From the NCBI GenBank assembly GCA_032251455.1, contig JAVVEG010000004.1, positions 134,697 to 198,696 of the forward strand: a stretch of 64,000 nt of DNA, read 5' to 3'. Shown here piece after piece: positions 9,748 through 18,676 of this stretch. The DNA comes from JAVVEG01 sp032251455 (GTDB lineage: Bacteria > Pseudomonadota > Gammaproteobacteria > Pseudomonadales > Pseudohongiellaceae). The first letter of the stretch is position 1, and each line of letters begins with the position of its first letter. Under the pieces are notes generated by a model. It was not told the DNA's origin. It did not search any database and saw only the letters and a program-made list of their open reading frames with translations. The position numbers were made by a program, and so were the translations under genes.

Positions 9748-11949
9748 ATGTCGACATTTCTCAAGAACCCTTTTGGTATTCGCTTCAAACTGGTCTTCCT
9801 GTCCGGGTTCCTGTTGATCATCCCCTGGCTGGGCTACCAGTACATTCTGGAGATGGAAGATTATCTGCGGCGCGGGCAGGAGCAAACCGTACTGGGTACG
9901 GCCCGTGCCCTGGCCACTGCCCTGAACGAGCGCCCCGAGCTGTTCGACGAAGGCACTTTCAGCCTGACTTCACGCACTGACAACCTCTATGTCTATCCGG
10001 TTTTCTACCCGTTGGCACTGGATGACACCACCATTGTCGACTGGCAGGATTATCAACGCTACGAACGTGTCTATGGCAAAACCAACTCGATTGGCACCCC
10101 CTTGAACCCGCGCAGTGAATTTGCCCGTTACTACCATAATGACCGTTCCCTGAATTTCCGCCTGCTGGTGGGCGAATACAACCGCTCCCTGTATGCCTAT
10201 TTCAAGGTGGTCGATGACATCGTGGTATACCGGGCACCGGACAGCCTGAGCGTACACCGCAATGATTTTCTGCAAATGTCCCTGGTCACCCAGGACAACC
10301 AGTTCAAACGCTATGTCATTGCACCCCGCGGCCCCGAATTTCTCTACGCCTATGAAATCGGCGATGATATTCGGGATATCAACGCGCTGTCCCATGAAGA
10401 GCGCATCAGTGGGCAATGGTATGAAACCAGTGATGGCTACGAGGTGGAATTGCGCCTGCCCCTGAGCATGCTCGGCGACAAACTGGGTTTTGCCATCTAC
10501 GATGTCGATGACCATGAAGGCCGGCAGATCAGCTCGGTATTGGCCACCTCGGATGTCAACCACCGCGAAAAACTTGGTGGGCTGCTGCGGCCCACCCCGG
10601 AGATCGACAAGATCGTCGAGGGCATGGGTCATACCAACTCCCGCATCCAGGTGCTGGACCGGGGTGGTCGGGTGCTGCTCAGCGTAGGTGACATTCAATC
10701 GGCAACCGGCCTGAGCATTGCGGCAGACCCCTACAATGGCGACACCAGCAAATACTGGCGCTTTATCGAAGACAAGCTGCTGCATCCGCTGTACTACCAG
10801 ATTCTCAACAAACCCTCGAATGACTTCATTGATGACTTGTATGTTGGCGGCACCATCGAAGGTGCCCATATCAGTGCCGCCCTGAGTGGCCAACCCCAGA
10901 CCCAGTTCCGCACCATCGAAGACACCCAGACCCGTATCCTGGAAGCGGCTCATCCGATCGTTGCCGATGGGGAGGTCATGGGTGTGGTCATGGTCGACCA
11001 GAACATGAACGGTATCCGCACCTTCCGCAACCAGGCACTGGAAACGCTGTTCAATACCATTCTGGGTGTCATGATCCTGGTGACCGTCAGTCTGTTCACC
11101 TTTGCCTCGCGCATTTCCTGGCGTATCCGCTCGCTGCGCAACCAGGCCGAGAACATCATCGATGACAACGGCAGACTGCGCAACACCATTGTGGCCACAC
11201 ACAACGGTGATGAGATCGGGGATCTGTCGCGCAGCTTTTTCAATATTGTCGAACGCCTGGGGCAGTACACCAACTACCTGGAAAACATGTCCTCGCGCCT
11301 GTCACACGAGCTGCGCACCCCGGTAACCGTGGTCCGTTCATCGCTGGAAAACCTGGGTATGGTGTCTCAGAACAAGGAATCAGCCATTTACATCGAGCGG
11401 GCGGAAGAAGGCATCAGCCGCCTCAACCTCATCCTGACCAATATGAGCGAGGCCACCCGGCTGGAACAGATGCTGCAGACCTCCGAAAAGGAAATCATCG
11501 ACCTGTCCAGGGTCATTGCCGGCTGTATCGAAGGTTACCGTCTGGCCTATCCGGATGCCGTGATCGAGGCAGAACTGAGCAGCATGCCCATCATGATCAA
11601 GGGTGTGCCTGAATATATCGCCCAGTTGATGGACAAACTGATCGCCAATGCCGTGGAGTTTTCCTATGCAGGCAAGCCAATAATCATCAGCTGTCACGCG
11701 AGCAAAGACCAGGCCATCATCAAGGTCAGCAATCAAGGCCCCTATCTGCCAGAGAAGATGAAAGGGCGGCTGTTTGAATCCATGATTTCAGTGCGGCCGC
11801 AGGAAAAGCAACGGGAACCCCACCTGGGTATGGGCCTGCACATTGCCCGGCTGATCACGGAGTTTCATCAGGGTGTGATCCGCGCCGATGACAACCCTGA
11901 CTACGAGGGGGTAATCATCACCCTGAGCATCCCGATCCAGCACCACTGA
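9748..11949 (+). CDS. Sensor histidine kinase with large periplasmic domain, dedicated-sortase-system-like
   Basis: 733 residues. A first membrane span lies near residues 13-33 (LVFLSGFLLIIPWLGYQYIL). A periplasmic region of about 400 residues follows, including a carbohydrate-binding-family-9-like stretch (GYEVELRLPLSML, then GFAIYDVDDHEG). A second span is near residue 440, then HAMP, the H-box SRLSHELRTPVTVV (His near 521), the N-box LMDKLIANAVEFS and the G-box GMGLHIARL. It would autophosphorylate and signal to the regulator just upstream. The layout resembles the histidine kinase of the proteobacterial dedicated sortase system; the ligand is unknown. Confidence 0.85.
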   Translation: MSTFLKNPFGIRFKLVFLSGFLLIIPWLGYQYILEMEDYLRRGQEQTVLGTARALATALNERPELFDEGTFSLTSRTDNLYVYPVFYPLALDDTTIVDWQDYQRYERVYGKTNSIGTPLNPRSEFARYYHNDRSLNFRLLVGEYNRSLYAYFKVVDDIVVYRAPDSLSVHRNDFLQMSLVTQDNQFKRYVIAPRGPEFLYAYEIGDDIRDINALSHEERISGQWYETSDGYEVELRLPLSMLGDKLGFAIYDVDDHEGRQISSVLATSDVNHREKLGGLLRPTPEIDKIVEGMGHTNSRIQVLDRGGRVLLSVGDIQSATGLSIAADPYNGDTSKYWRFIEDKLLHPLYYQILNKPSNDFIDDLYVGGTIEGAHISAALSGQPQTQFRTIEDTQTRILEAAHPIVADGEVMGVVMVDQNMNGIRTFRNQALETLFNTILGVMILVTVSLFTFASRISWRIRSLRNQAENIIDDNGRLRNTIVATHNGDEIGDLSRSFFNIVERLGQYTNYLENMSSRLSHELRTPVTVVRSSLENLGMVSQNKESAIYIERAEEGISRLNLILTNMSEATRLEQMLQTSEKEIIDLSRVIAGCIEGYRLAYPDAVIEAELSSMPIMIKGVPEYIAQLMDKLIANAVEFSYAGKPIIISCHASKDQAIIKVSNQGPYLPEKMKGRLFESMISVRPQEKQREPHLGMGLHIARLITEFHQGVIRADDNPDYEGVIITLSIPIQHH

Positions 11950-11958
11950 AGTGGATTT

Positions 11959-12531
11959 TTATCCTGCTGCCGGCGGGCGATACCAGTCCGGGGCATTGAC
12001 CTTCACCACTTCAGAGTCCTCGGCCCAGGCGTGACAGGTATTGAGCACAAACGGCCGCCCTGGTGAGGCGGAACCATCAGAATCGGCCAGCTTGCGGCGA
12101 TGGTTCTGCAGCGGCTTGATGGTCTGGATGGCCACTGTGGCCATGGGATACAGCAACTCGGTCAAATGCGTGCAGCCCTGCACCCCTCCCACCCGGGTTC
12201 TGACCGCCTGACGCCAACCCGCAGCCATTTTCAAGCCTTTCAACTGCTGATAGGCTGGCGCAATTTCCGGGCAAATGGCAAAAGGGCTGTTATCGGTAAC
12301 CGCTTCAATCTCGTGAATGACAAAACTGTCATCAATGGTGACGCGCAGCAGCATCTCATGCAGCGCTTCTCCCGGCTGAATGCGGTTGCGCCAGTTATTG
12401 CTGAACTCATAGGTCTTGGTATCGGTCATATGGGCTTCGATATCGAACAGTCCATCGTCCCGCTCATAACCGGTAAAGTGAATGGTACGGGTGTGGATGT
12501 GGGTACGTTTGACAGGGGCAGACAGGGGCAT
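11959..12531 (-). CDS. DUF2889 domain protein
   Basis: About 190 residues. The frame runs upstream to 12654, but the ATG at 12531 (MPLSAPVKRTHIHTRTI) gives the expected family N-terminus. Typical phrases are GLFDIEAHMTDTK, ALHEMLLRVTID and GCTHLTELL. DUF2889 proteins are cytoplasmic and of unknown function. It converges on the histidine kinase gene (9 bases between) and is divergent from the ECF sigma factor gene. Confidence 0.75.
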   Translation of the reverse strand: MPLSAPVKRTHIHTRTIHFTGYERDDGLFDIEAHMTDTKTYEFSNNWRNRIQPGEALHEMLLRVTIDDSFVIHEIEAVTDNSPFAICPEIAPAYQQLKGLKMAAGWRQAVRTRVGGVQGCTHLTELLYPMATVAIQTIKPLQNHRRKLADSDGSASPGRPFVLNTCHAWAEDSEVVKVNAPDWYRPPAAG

Positions 12532-12671
12532 ACATGAACTCGGCTTTACTGATGACAGATGGAAGCCGGGCATTATAACCCATTTCCAAGTCAAGCTGTT
12601 TTCTGTACCCGCGCCAGTGCCCGGAAGCAGGGTTTGGTCATGACACGTTGGCAAAAATTTTTCGGATCAAC

Positions 12672-12701
12672 TGATCCAGTGCTTCCGTCACTGCGTAAAC
12701 A
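12672..12701 (+). promoter_or_regulatory. Candidate RpoE/ChrR-type ECF promoter
   Basis: TGATCC (12672-12677), an 18-base spacer, then TAAACA (12696-12701), 64 bases ahead of the ECF sigma gene. From memory, the promoter recognised by the RpoE-ChrR class carries TGATCC at -35 and a TAA-type -10, so this fits autoregulation of the sigma/anti-sigma operon. Confidence 0.55.
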
Positions 12702-12764
12702 ACACCAGAAAACAACCGATAAGCCCAGACAACACCAAACAAAATCAGAACGCTGGATACAACT

Positions 12765-13373
12765 GTGACCAACACTGAAAAACCTGACCCGACAACAGCA
12801 CTCAACAAGCGTGGAGTACCCGCAGTGGACCCATGGGAACACGCTCTGCAGCAGGTTGCCGAGCATCGAGACAGAGACGCATTCCGCCGGCTTTATGAGC
12901 ATTATTCGCCTCTGGTGCGGGCCTTCCTGGTAAAAGCCGCCGGGCCGGGCCGGGATCGCAGCCAGGCCGAGGAAATCACTCAAGAGGTGATGATCAAGGT
13001 CTGGAACAAGGCCGGTTCGTTCAATGGCAGCAAGGCAGGTGTCAGCACATGGATTTTCACCATAGCCCGCAATACCAGGATCGACTTCATTCGCCGCAAT
13101 GAACGGAATGAACGCAACATAGAGATAGAGGATATCTGGCATGAAGCAGACTCGCCGGAGCCACTGATTGATCTGCAGCAACGGCGGGCAGAAAAACTGA
13201 TCCGGCACGCCATGTCCACCTTGCCGGATGAGCAGGTTCAGGTTCTGTACAAAGCCTTCATGGAAGGCAAGTCACACAACGAGGTAGCCGAAGAGCTGGC
13301 TTTGCCGCTGGGCACCGTCAAATCCCGCATTCGGCTTGCCTTGAGCAGGATGCAAATACTCATCGATCGATAA
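12765..13373 (+). CDS. rpoE: ECF RNA polymerase sigma factor, RpoE/ECF11-like
   Basis: 202 residues with sigma region 2 (FRRLYEHYSPLVRAFLVKAA, EEITQEVMIKVWNKAGSF, WIFTIARNTRIDFIRR) and region 4 (LPDEQVQVLYKAFMEGKSHN, ALPLGTVKSRIRLALSRM). The GTG at 12765 is the first start in frame. It is followed 24 bases later by a ChrR-like zinc anti-sigma factor, which identifies it as the singlet-oxygen-responsive RpoE/ChrR class rather than the envelope-stress RpoE of E. coli. It would direct transcription when released from the anti-sigma factor. Confidence 0.88.
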   Translation: MTNTEKPDPTTALNKRGVPAVDPWEHALQQVAEHRDRDAFRRLYEHYSPLVRAFLVKAAGPGRDRSQAEEITQEVMIKVWNKAGSFNGSKAGVSTWIFTIARNTRIDFIRRNERNERNIEIEDIWHEADSPEPLIDLQQRRAEKLIRHAMSTLPDEQVQVLYKAFMEGKSHNEVAEELALPLGTVKSRIRLALSRMQILIDR

Positions 13374-13397
13374 ACCGGACGGCACACAGGTTACAAC

Positions 13398-14105
13398 ATG
13401 CTTAACTATCATCCAGATTCCCGTTTCCTGACTGATTATGCAGCCGGCAACCTGCCCACATCGCAGGCCGTGTGCGTAGCCACACACCTGGAGTTCTGTG
13501 CGAAATGCCGGGCTCATGTCCAGCAACTGACGCATATTGGCTGCAGCCTCTTTGAGCAGCTGCAGCCGGAGCCAGCCCCGCAGGAAGATGTCTTTGCCAG
13601 ACTCATGCAACGCATCGACCAGATGCCAGCCCCTGATACAGCAAGCGCAACAGGCTCGGAACAAACTAATAGTGCCGCCATGACGCTGCCTCGCATCATC
13701 TACAAACTCGCCAATGGCAGCCTGAGCCGGCTCAGCTGGGTACAGCTTGGGCAGGCCTTGCGGGTGGCGCCGGTATGCGTAAGCGGAGATCAGCGCGAAA
13801 CGGCCATCTATGACATCAAGGCCGGTGGCAGAATGCCGGAACATGAACACCGGGGCGAGGAAATCACGGTTTTGCTCAAGGGCAGCTTCTCGGATGCAGA
13901 TGGTACCTATCGCAAGGGCGACTTCATTGTTCGCAACTGCGGCGAAACACACCAGCCAATGGCCACCCAGGATGCTGATTGCATTTGTCTGGTCTGCCTG
14001 GAGAAACCTATCAAACCAAAATCCTGGTGGTATCGCCTGCTCGAACCCTATGTACAATACCGTCTCTCCCGGCTGGCGGGACAGAACCTGTCACCAGGGA
14101 GCTGA
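13398..14105 (+). CDS. chrR: ChrR-like zinc anti-sigma factor with cupin domain
   Basis: 235 residues. The N-terminal anti-sigma domain shows His5, His30, Cys34 and Cys37 (HLEFCAKC), matching with a one-residue shift the zinc ligands known in Rhodobacter ChrR. The C-terminal cupin domain has MPEHEHRGEEITVLL and GETHQPMA, giving the metal-binding histidines and glutamate needed for response to singlet oxygen in that family. It lies directly downstream of its sigma factor. In the cytoplasm it would hold the sigma factor inactive. Confidence 0.88.
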   Translation: MLNYHPDSRFLTDYAAGNLPTSQAVCVATHLEFCAKCRAHVQQLTHIGCSLFEQLQPEPAPQEDVFARLMQRIDQMPAPDTASATGSEQTNSAAMTLPRIIYKLANGSLSRLSWVQLGQALRVAPVCVSGDQRETAIYDIKAGGRMPEHEHRGEEITVLLKGSFSDADGTYRKGDFIVRNCGETHQPMATQDADCICLVCLEKPIKPKSWWYRLLEPYVQYRLSRLAGQNLSPGS

Positions 14106-14483
14106 GTTTTAGCCCCTTTCTGTCCCTGTCTGTGGATTATAAGCGTTTACTCCTGGCCGCTACCTGCACTAGAATCTTAATTGACAAACAGACCAGCAGT
14201 AACAAGGTGACCGGAATGTACCAATCGGGCACTCTGGATAAAGGTCAGAACAGGGGGTCTCTGCCACGCTTGAATTGACAAATTGTCAAATTGACAGATC
14301 GTAAAATCGGCCGTAAAACCAGCCGTAAACCCGATCATAAAAAGTCAGTTACGTCGAAGCAGGGAAAGTTCATCAGGAAGAGCGATACGGCAGCTGTTAT
14401 CAAAATGCTCGCGCCGTTCTGGATGGGGATTCAGACAAATCCCTCAGAACAGCCGTCAGGACAGGCTGCCGTAGTATCGAAAT
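14106..14483 (+). other. Intergenic region with TTGACAA dyad
   Basis: The 378 bases between chrR and cpdA contain no convincing gene. At 14275-14289 there is a perfect 7-1-7 dyad, TTGACAA-A-TTGTCAA, with further TTGACA copies near 14180 and 14291. It may be an operator or overlapping -35 elements for the cpdA-parE unit. The rest is AT-richer than the surroundings and repetitive (GTAAAA/CCGTAAA phrases). Confidence 0.4.
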
Positions 14484-15299
14484 ATGACCAGACTGCTTGC
14501 CCACAATCCTGTACGCCTCGTGCAGATCACCGATACCCATCTGTTTCGGGATCCTTCAGCTGAGCTGCTGAGCCTCAACACACAGCACAGCTTTGAATGC
14601 GTACTGGAATTGATCCAGGCGCGGGAACCCGTCATCGACGCCGTTCTCGCAACCGGGGATATCGCCCAGGACGCCTCGGTCGAAGCCTATCATCGCTTTA
14701 TCAGTGCCATGCAACATTTCGATGCCCCCTGCTACTGGATACCAGGCAATCATGATCGCCGCCCTGTCATGCAAACGATTCCTGCTGCCGAGAAGGCATT
14801 CCAGCACCGCATTGAACTGGGCAACTGGCAGATAATCATGCTGAACACTGCAGTGATCGGAGAAGTCCATGGTCGGCTGGAGAGCAACGAACTACAGATG
14901 CTGGAAGCCTGCCTGGGTGAAGTGGAAGGTCTGGCCGACCGCAACAGCCTGATCTGCATGCACCATAACCCGGTGCCGGGCAGCTCCCACTGGATGGATG
15001 GTATCGGCCTGCGCAATGCCGAGGAGTTCTTCAGCCTCATCGACCGTTTCAGCAGTGTGCGCGGTGTGGTCTACGGGCATATCCACCAGGCGCTGGACTA
15101 CACGCGCAACGGGGTGAAGTATTTCTGCACTCCTTCCACCTGCATCCAGTTCAAACAGGATGTCAGCGATTTTACCCTTGATGAACGCAACCCGGCTTAT
15201 CGCTGGCTGGAGTTGCAGCCCGATGGTCAGATAGAATCAGCGGTGGTTCGGGTCACCGGCTACCGTTTCACCGTTGACCATAGCTCCGCCGGCTATTGA
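14484..15299 (+). CDS. cpdA: 3',5'-cyclic-AMP phosphodiesterase
   Basis: 271-residue calcineurin-like metallophosphoesterase. Metal-binding motifs in order are ITDTHLF, ATGDIAQDAS, IPGNHDRR, MHHNPVP and YGHIHQ. It hydrolyses cAMP to AMP in the cytoplasm and lowers CRP/Vfr signalling. The position just upstream of parE matches its location in Pseudomonas and other gammaproteobacteria. The parE start lies 28 bases after its stop, so the two are probably one transcript. Confidence 0.93.
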   Translation: MTRLLAHNPVRLVQITDTHLFRDPSAELLSLNTQHSFECVLELIQAREPVIDAVLATGDIAQDASVEAYHRFISAMQHFDAPCYWIPGNHDRRPVMQTIPAAEKAFQHRIELGNWQIIMLNTAVIGEVHGRLESNELQMLEACLGEVEGLADRNSLICMHHNPVPGSSHWMDGIGLRNAEEFFSLIDRFSSVRGVVYGHIHQALDYTRNGVKYFCTPSTCIQFKQDVSDFTLDERNPAYRWLELQPDGQIESAVVRVTGYRFTVDHSSAGY

Positions 15300-15327
15300 T
15301 TCACCCCAGCAACCAGAGATAAACCGA

Positions 15328-17250
15328 ATGTCCAACAGCTATACCGCCGATGCCATCGAAGTCCTTACCGGTCTTGATCCGGTTCGCAAACGCCCGGGGA
15401 TGTACACCGACACCAGCCGTCCCAATCATCTGGTCCAGGAAGTACTCGATAACAGCGTGGACGAAGCGCTGGCAGGCCATGCCAGCCAGATCACCCTGAT
15501 CCTGCACAAGGACGGCTCGGTGGAAGTCAGTGATGACGGGCGTGGCATGCCGGTTGATATCCACCCCGAAGAAAAGGTCAGCGGGGTGGAGTTGATCCTG
15601 ACCCGCCTGCACGCCGGCGGCAAATTCTCCAACAAGAATTACCAGTACGCGGGCGGCCTGCACGGGGTTGGCGTGTCTGTTGTCAATGCGCTGTCTCATT
15701 TCGTGGAGGTCACCGTCAAGCGCAATGGCGATATCTACCGCATGAGTTTCCGCGATGGCGAGAAAGCCTCCGAGCTGAGCGTCATCGGTAGCGTCGGCAA
15801 ACGCCAGACCGGCACCACGGTGCTGTTCATGCCCAACGAGAAGTACTTTGATTCCAGCAAGATCTCCATCACTCGTCTCAAGCATGTGCTGCGAGCCAAG
15901 GCCGTGCTGTGCTCCGGCCTCCGGGTCAGCTTTATCGACAACACAGCCAGCGCCGACAAGGATCAGAGTGAGGAATGGTATTTCGAAGACGGGCTGCGTG
16001 ATTACCTGTTGCAGGCAACCGAGCCCTACGACAGACTGCCTGAGCAGCCCTTTATCGGCTCGCTGCAGGGGCATACCGAAGCCGTGGACTGGGCTGTGCA
16101 GTGGTTGCCGGAGGGGGGTGAGGTAATCGGCGAAAGCTATGTCAATCTGATCCCCACCACGCAGGGAGGCACGCATGTCAATGGCCTGCGTACCGGCCTG
16201 CTGGATGCCATGCGGGAGTTCTGTGAATTCCGTAATCTGTTGCCCCGTGGCATCAAGCTGAGTCCCGAGGATGTCTGGGAGCGCTGTTGTTATGTCCTGT
16301 CGCTGAAGATGGCGGACCCGCAGTTTTCCGGCCAGACCAAGGAGCGCCTGTCGTCCCGTCAATCCGCTGTGTTCATTGCCGGCGTGGTCAAGGACTCCTT
16401 CAGCCTGTGGCTGAACCAGCACACCGCAGAAGCCGAACTGATCGCCGAGCTGTGCATCAGCAATGCCCAGAGCCGTCTCAAGGCCAGCAAGAAGGTGGCC
16501 CGGAAGAAAGTCACTTCGGGCCCGGCATTGCCGGGCAAACTTGCGGACTGCTCAACACAGGATGTCATGGCCGGCGAGATTTTCCTGGTGGAAGGGGATT
16601 CAGCCGGCGGCTCGGCCAAACAGGCACGCGACCGGGAAACCCAGGCCATCATGCCCCTGCGCGGCAAGATACTGAACACCTGGGAAATAGATTCAGGGGA
16701 AATTCTCGCCTCGCAGGAAGTCCATGACATTGCCGTGGCCCTGGGCGTGGACCCCGGCTCCGACAGCCTGGAAGGCCTGCGCTATGGCAAGATCTGCATC
16801 CTCGCTGATGCCGACTCCGATGGCCTGCACATCGCCACCCTGCTCTGCGCCCTGTTTGTGCGTCACTTCCGGCCGGTGGTGGCAGCGGGCCATGTCTATG
16901 TGGCCATGCCGCCCCTGTACCGCATCGACGTGGGCAAGGAGGTCTACTATGCCCTGGATGATGATGAGAAGGATGGCATTCTGGACCGCATTGCGGCAGA
17001 GAAAAAACCTGGCAAACCGAATGTGCAGCGCTTCAAGGGCCTGGGTGAAATGAACCCTTTGCAGCTGCGCGAAACCACGATGAATCGCGATACCCGCAGG
17101 CTGGTGCAACTGACCCTGGCCGATGATGACAGAGCCACCGGCTCAAGTGCCACGGATGAGGCCATGGACATGCTGCTGGCCAAGAAACGGGCCGCTGACC
17201 GCAAGGCATGGCTGGAGGAGTACGGTAATCTGGCTGATGTGGCTGGTTGA
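15328..17250 (+). CDS. parE: DNA topoisomerase IV subunit B
   Basis: 640 residues: GHKL ATPase domain (EVLDNSVDEALAG, DDGRGMP, GGLHGVGVSVVNAL), transducer domain, TOPRIM (EGDSAGGSAKQARDR, MPLRGKILN, DADSDGLHI) and the conserved C-terminus (QRFKGLGEMNP). With ParC (encoded at 51863) it decatenates daughter chromosomes. The frame is open from 15274, overlapping cpdA, but the ATG at 15328 (MSNSYTADAIEVL) matches the family start. Confidence 0.96.
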   Translation: MSNSYTADAIEVLTGLDPVRKRPGMYTDTSRPNHLVQEVLDNSVDEALAGHASQITLILHKDGSVEVSDDGRGMPVDIHPEEKVSGVELILTRLHAGGKFSNKNYQYAGGLHGVGVSVVNALSHFVEVTVKRNGDIYRMSFRDGEKASELSVIGSVGKRQTGTTVLFMPNEKYFDSSKISITRLKHVLRAKAVLCSGLRVSFIDNTASADKDQSEEWYFEDGLRDYLLQATEPYDRLPEQPFIGSLQGHTEAVDWAVQWLPEGGEVIGESYVNLIPTTQGGTHVNGLRTGLLDAMREFCEFRNLLPRGIKLSPEDVWERCCYVLSLKMADPQFSGQTKERLSSRQSAVFIAGVVKDSFSLWLNQHTAEAELIAELCISNAQSRLKASKKVARKKVTSGPALPGKLADCSTQDVMAGEIFLVEGDSAGGSAKQARDRETQAIMPLRGKILNTWEIDSGEILASQEVHDIAVALGVDPGSDSLEGLRYGKICILADADSDGLHIATLLCALFVRHFRPVVAAGHVYVAMPPLYRIDVGKEVYYALDDDEKDGILDRIAAEKKPGKPNVQRFKGLGEMNPLQLRETTMNRDTRRLVQLTLADDDRATGSSATDEAMDMLLAKKRAADRKAWLEEYGNLADVAG

Positions 17251-17273
17251 GTGTGGTGGGGCTATGTGGTGGG

Positions 17274-17353
17274 AACTTTGCGGGACCCTGAGCCGCCAGG
17301 GAGGGCGGCGACGGAGCGACCCAGGGAAGGGTTTAAGCGTGTCCCGGAAAATT
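17274..17353. repeat. Intergenic palindromic repeat, copy A
   Basis: An 80-base element downstream of parE. Outer arms AACTTTGCGGGAC (17274-17286) and GTCCCGGAAAATT (17341-17353) pair at 11 of 13 positions around a core with the inner hairpin GCCGCCAGGGAGGGCGGC, then CGGAGCGACCCAGGGAAGGG. The core order matches copy B at 25639-25766 (GCGCCAGGGATGGCGC, then CCTACAGGGATG, then GTGTCC). It could act as a terminator for parE or as a REP/MITE-like element. Confidence 0.6.
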
Positions 17354-17389
17354 CCCACGACAGCGCCACTCGTATATGATCTCCTCCCC

Positions 17390-17653
17390 GTTTGCAAGGT
17401 TGTTGATGCTGATGTCAGGGACAGGTTAGCTGTCGTATATCCGGCCTCTGTCGGGGGTGGTTTGTTCACCCCGGGGCCTTGATGAGCCATGCGCACATGT
17501 TGTCCTGATCGGGCTATCGGCATCTCAGTGCCGCCGAGTGGGCCAGGTTTTCAACATGTCGGTTTGACCTGTTATGTCATCAGTCTTCAACTACCTTCGC
17601 AATCGTCGGATAAGCCCCTTTGCTATCCTTTCCTTTTTTGATTACCCGTCTTT
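17390..17653 (-). ncRNA. Candidate IS1111 guide (seek/bridge) RNA region
   Basis: 264 bases without a credible gene, between the transposase stop and the left subterminal repeat. In IS1111-group elements the guide RNA that selects target and donor is encoded downstream of the transposase, so this is the expected place. No structure or boundaries were computed. Confidence 0.4.
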
Positions 17654-18676
17654 TCAAACCGCCCGAGGTTGGTAACACTCCCCGCGCGCAACCACCGCCC
17701 AGGCGATGCGGACCAACTTGTTGGCCAACGCCACCACCGCCTTGTTGTACCCTCGCCGCGCCTTCACCGCCCAGGCCCAGCGACACAGGGGGTCCGCCTT
17801 GCCCTCGGCATGCTGAAGAACGGAGCGGGCTCCGTGAACCACCAAGCTACGCACCTGCTTGTCGCCCTTCTTGGTGATACCCAGCAACTGTGTCTTGCCA
17901 CCCGTCGTCGACTGCCTTGGCACCAGGCCCACCGCCGCCGAGAGTCCCCGGCCGGAATCAAACGCCGAACCATCCCCCACCAGGTTGCGGAAGGCACTGC
18001 TGACCACCGGACCGAAACCGGGAATCGTCATCAGCCGCTGGCAGAGCTCATCGTCCTTCACCTGCTGAGTCAGCTGGTGATCGAACCAGCACACCTCGTC
18101 TCGCAAGGCCAAGAATCGCTCCCACTGGCGATGTAGCAGTTCCCGTATCCGGGGTGTCAGTTCATTGTCTGCCTCCGCCAAAACCAGGGGCAGGGCTTTG
18201 GCAAACGCCGCTTTGCCTTGGGGGATCACCACCCCGTATTCGGCCAGCAGCCCCCGTACCTGATTGATCAGGCGAGTCTGCTCACTCACCACCTGGCCTC
18301 GCATCTGGTGGAAACTCTGCAGATCCTGTTCCGCCACACCCTTGGCCTTTACCGGCCTGATGCGCCCGTGCATACAGGCCTCGGCAATGGCCTGGGCATC
18401 GTTGTAGTCATTCTTCTGGCCGCGGGCGTAACCCTTCACATGTTGCGGTGGCAGAATCACCACCTCGTGGTCCATCCTCCCTAACGTCCTGGCCCAATAA
18501 TGCGCACCACCGCAGGCTTCCAGCGCAACCCGTGAGGACGGTAACTGGGCAAAGGTCGAGCTCAACTTCGCCCGCGTCAGCTTCTTGCGCCACAAGGGCT
18601 TGGGGCCCGATCCCAGAGCAACTACATAGAAAACATTTTTTGCCAGATCAATGCCAATTGTCATACGCTTATCCAT
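17654..18676 (-). CDS. IS110/IS1111 family transposase
   Basis: 340 residues. The N-terminal RuvC-like DEDD domain begins with TIGIDLAKNVFYVVAL and includes VALEACGGAHYWAR and KNDYNDAQAIAEA. The C-terminal Transposase_20 domain includes MTIPGFGPVVSSAF and the serine-bearing AVGLVPRQSTTGGKTQLLGI. An AGGAGG-rich ribosome binding site precedes the ATG. The gene looks intact, so the element may still be active. The enzyme would act as an RNA-guided recombinase, as known for IS110 relatives. Confidence 0.92.
   Translation of the reverse strand: MDKRMTIGIDLAKNVFYVVALGSGPKPLWRKKLTRAKLSSTFAQLPSSRVALEACGGAHYWARTLGRMDHEVVILPPQHVKGYARGQKNDYNDAQAIAEACMHGRIRPVKAKGVAEQDLQSFHQMRGQVVSEQTRLINQVRGLLAEYGVVIPQGKAAFAKALPLVLAEADNELTPRIRELLHRQWERFLALRDEVCWFDHQLTQQVKDDELCQRLMTIPGFGPVVSSAFRNLVGDGSAFDSGRGLSAAVGLVPRQSTTGGKTQLLGITKKGDKQVRSLVVHGARSVLQHAEGKADPLCRWAWAVKARRGYNKAVVALANKLVRIAWAVVARGECYQPRAV

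Noticed and set aside
9970..11202. 410-codon frame on the minus strand
   Set aside because: It is fully antisense to the histidine kinase gene, whose motifs are clear; it arises from codon bias.
12591..13208. 205-codon minus-strand frame across the ECF sigma gene
   Set aside because: The sigma factor has recognisable regions 2 and 4 and an anti-sigma partner; the antisense frame has no family features.
14291..14563. 90-codon plus-strand frame before cpdA
   Set aside because: Low-complexity lysine-rich start, overlaps cpdA by 80 bases, and no ribosome binding site.
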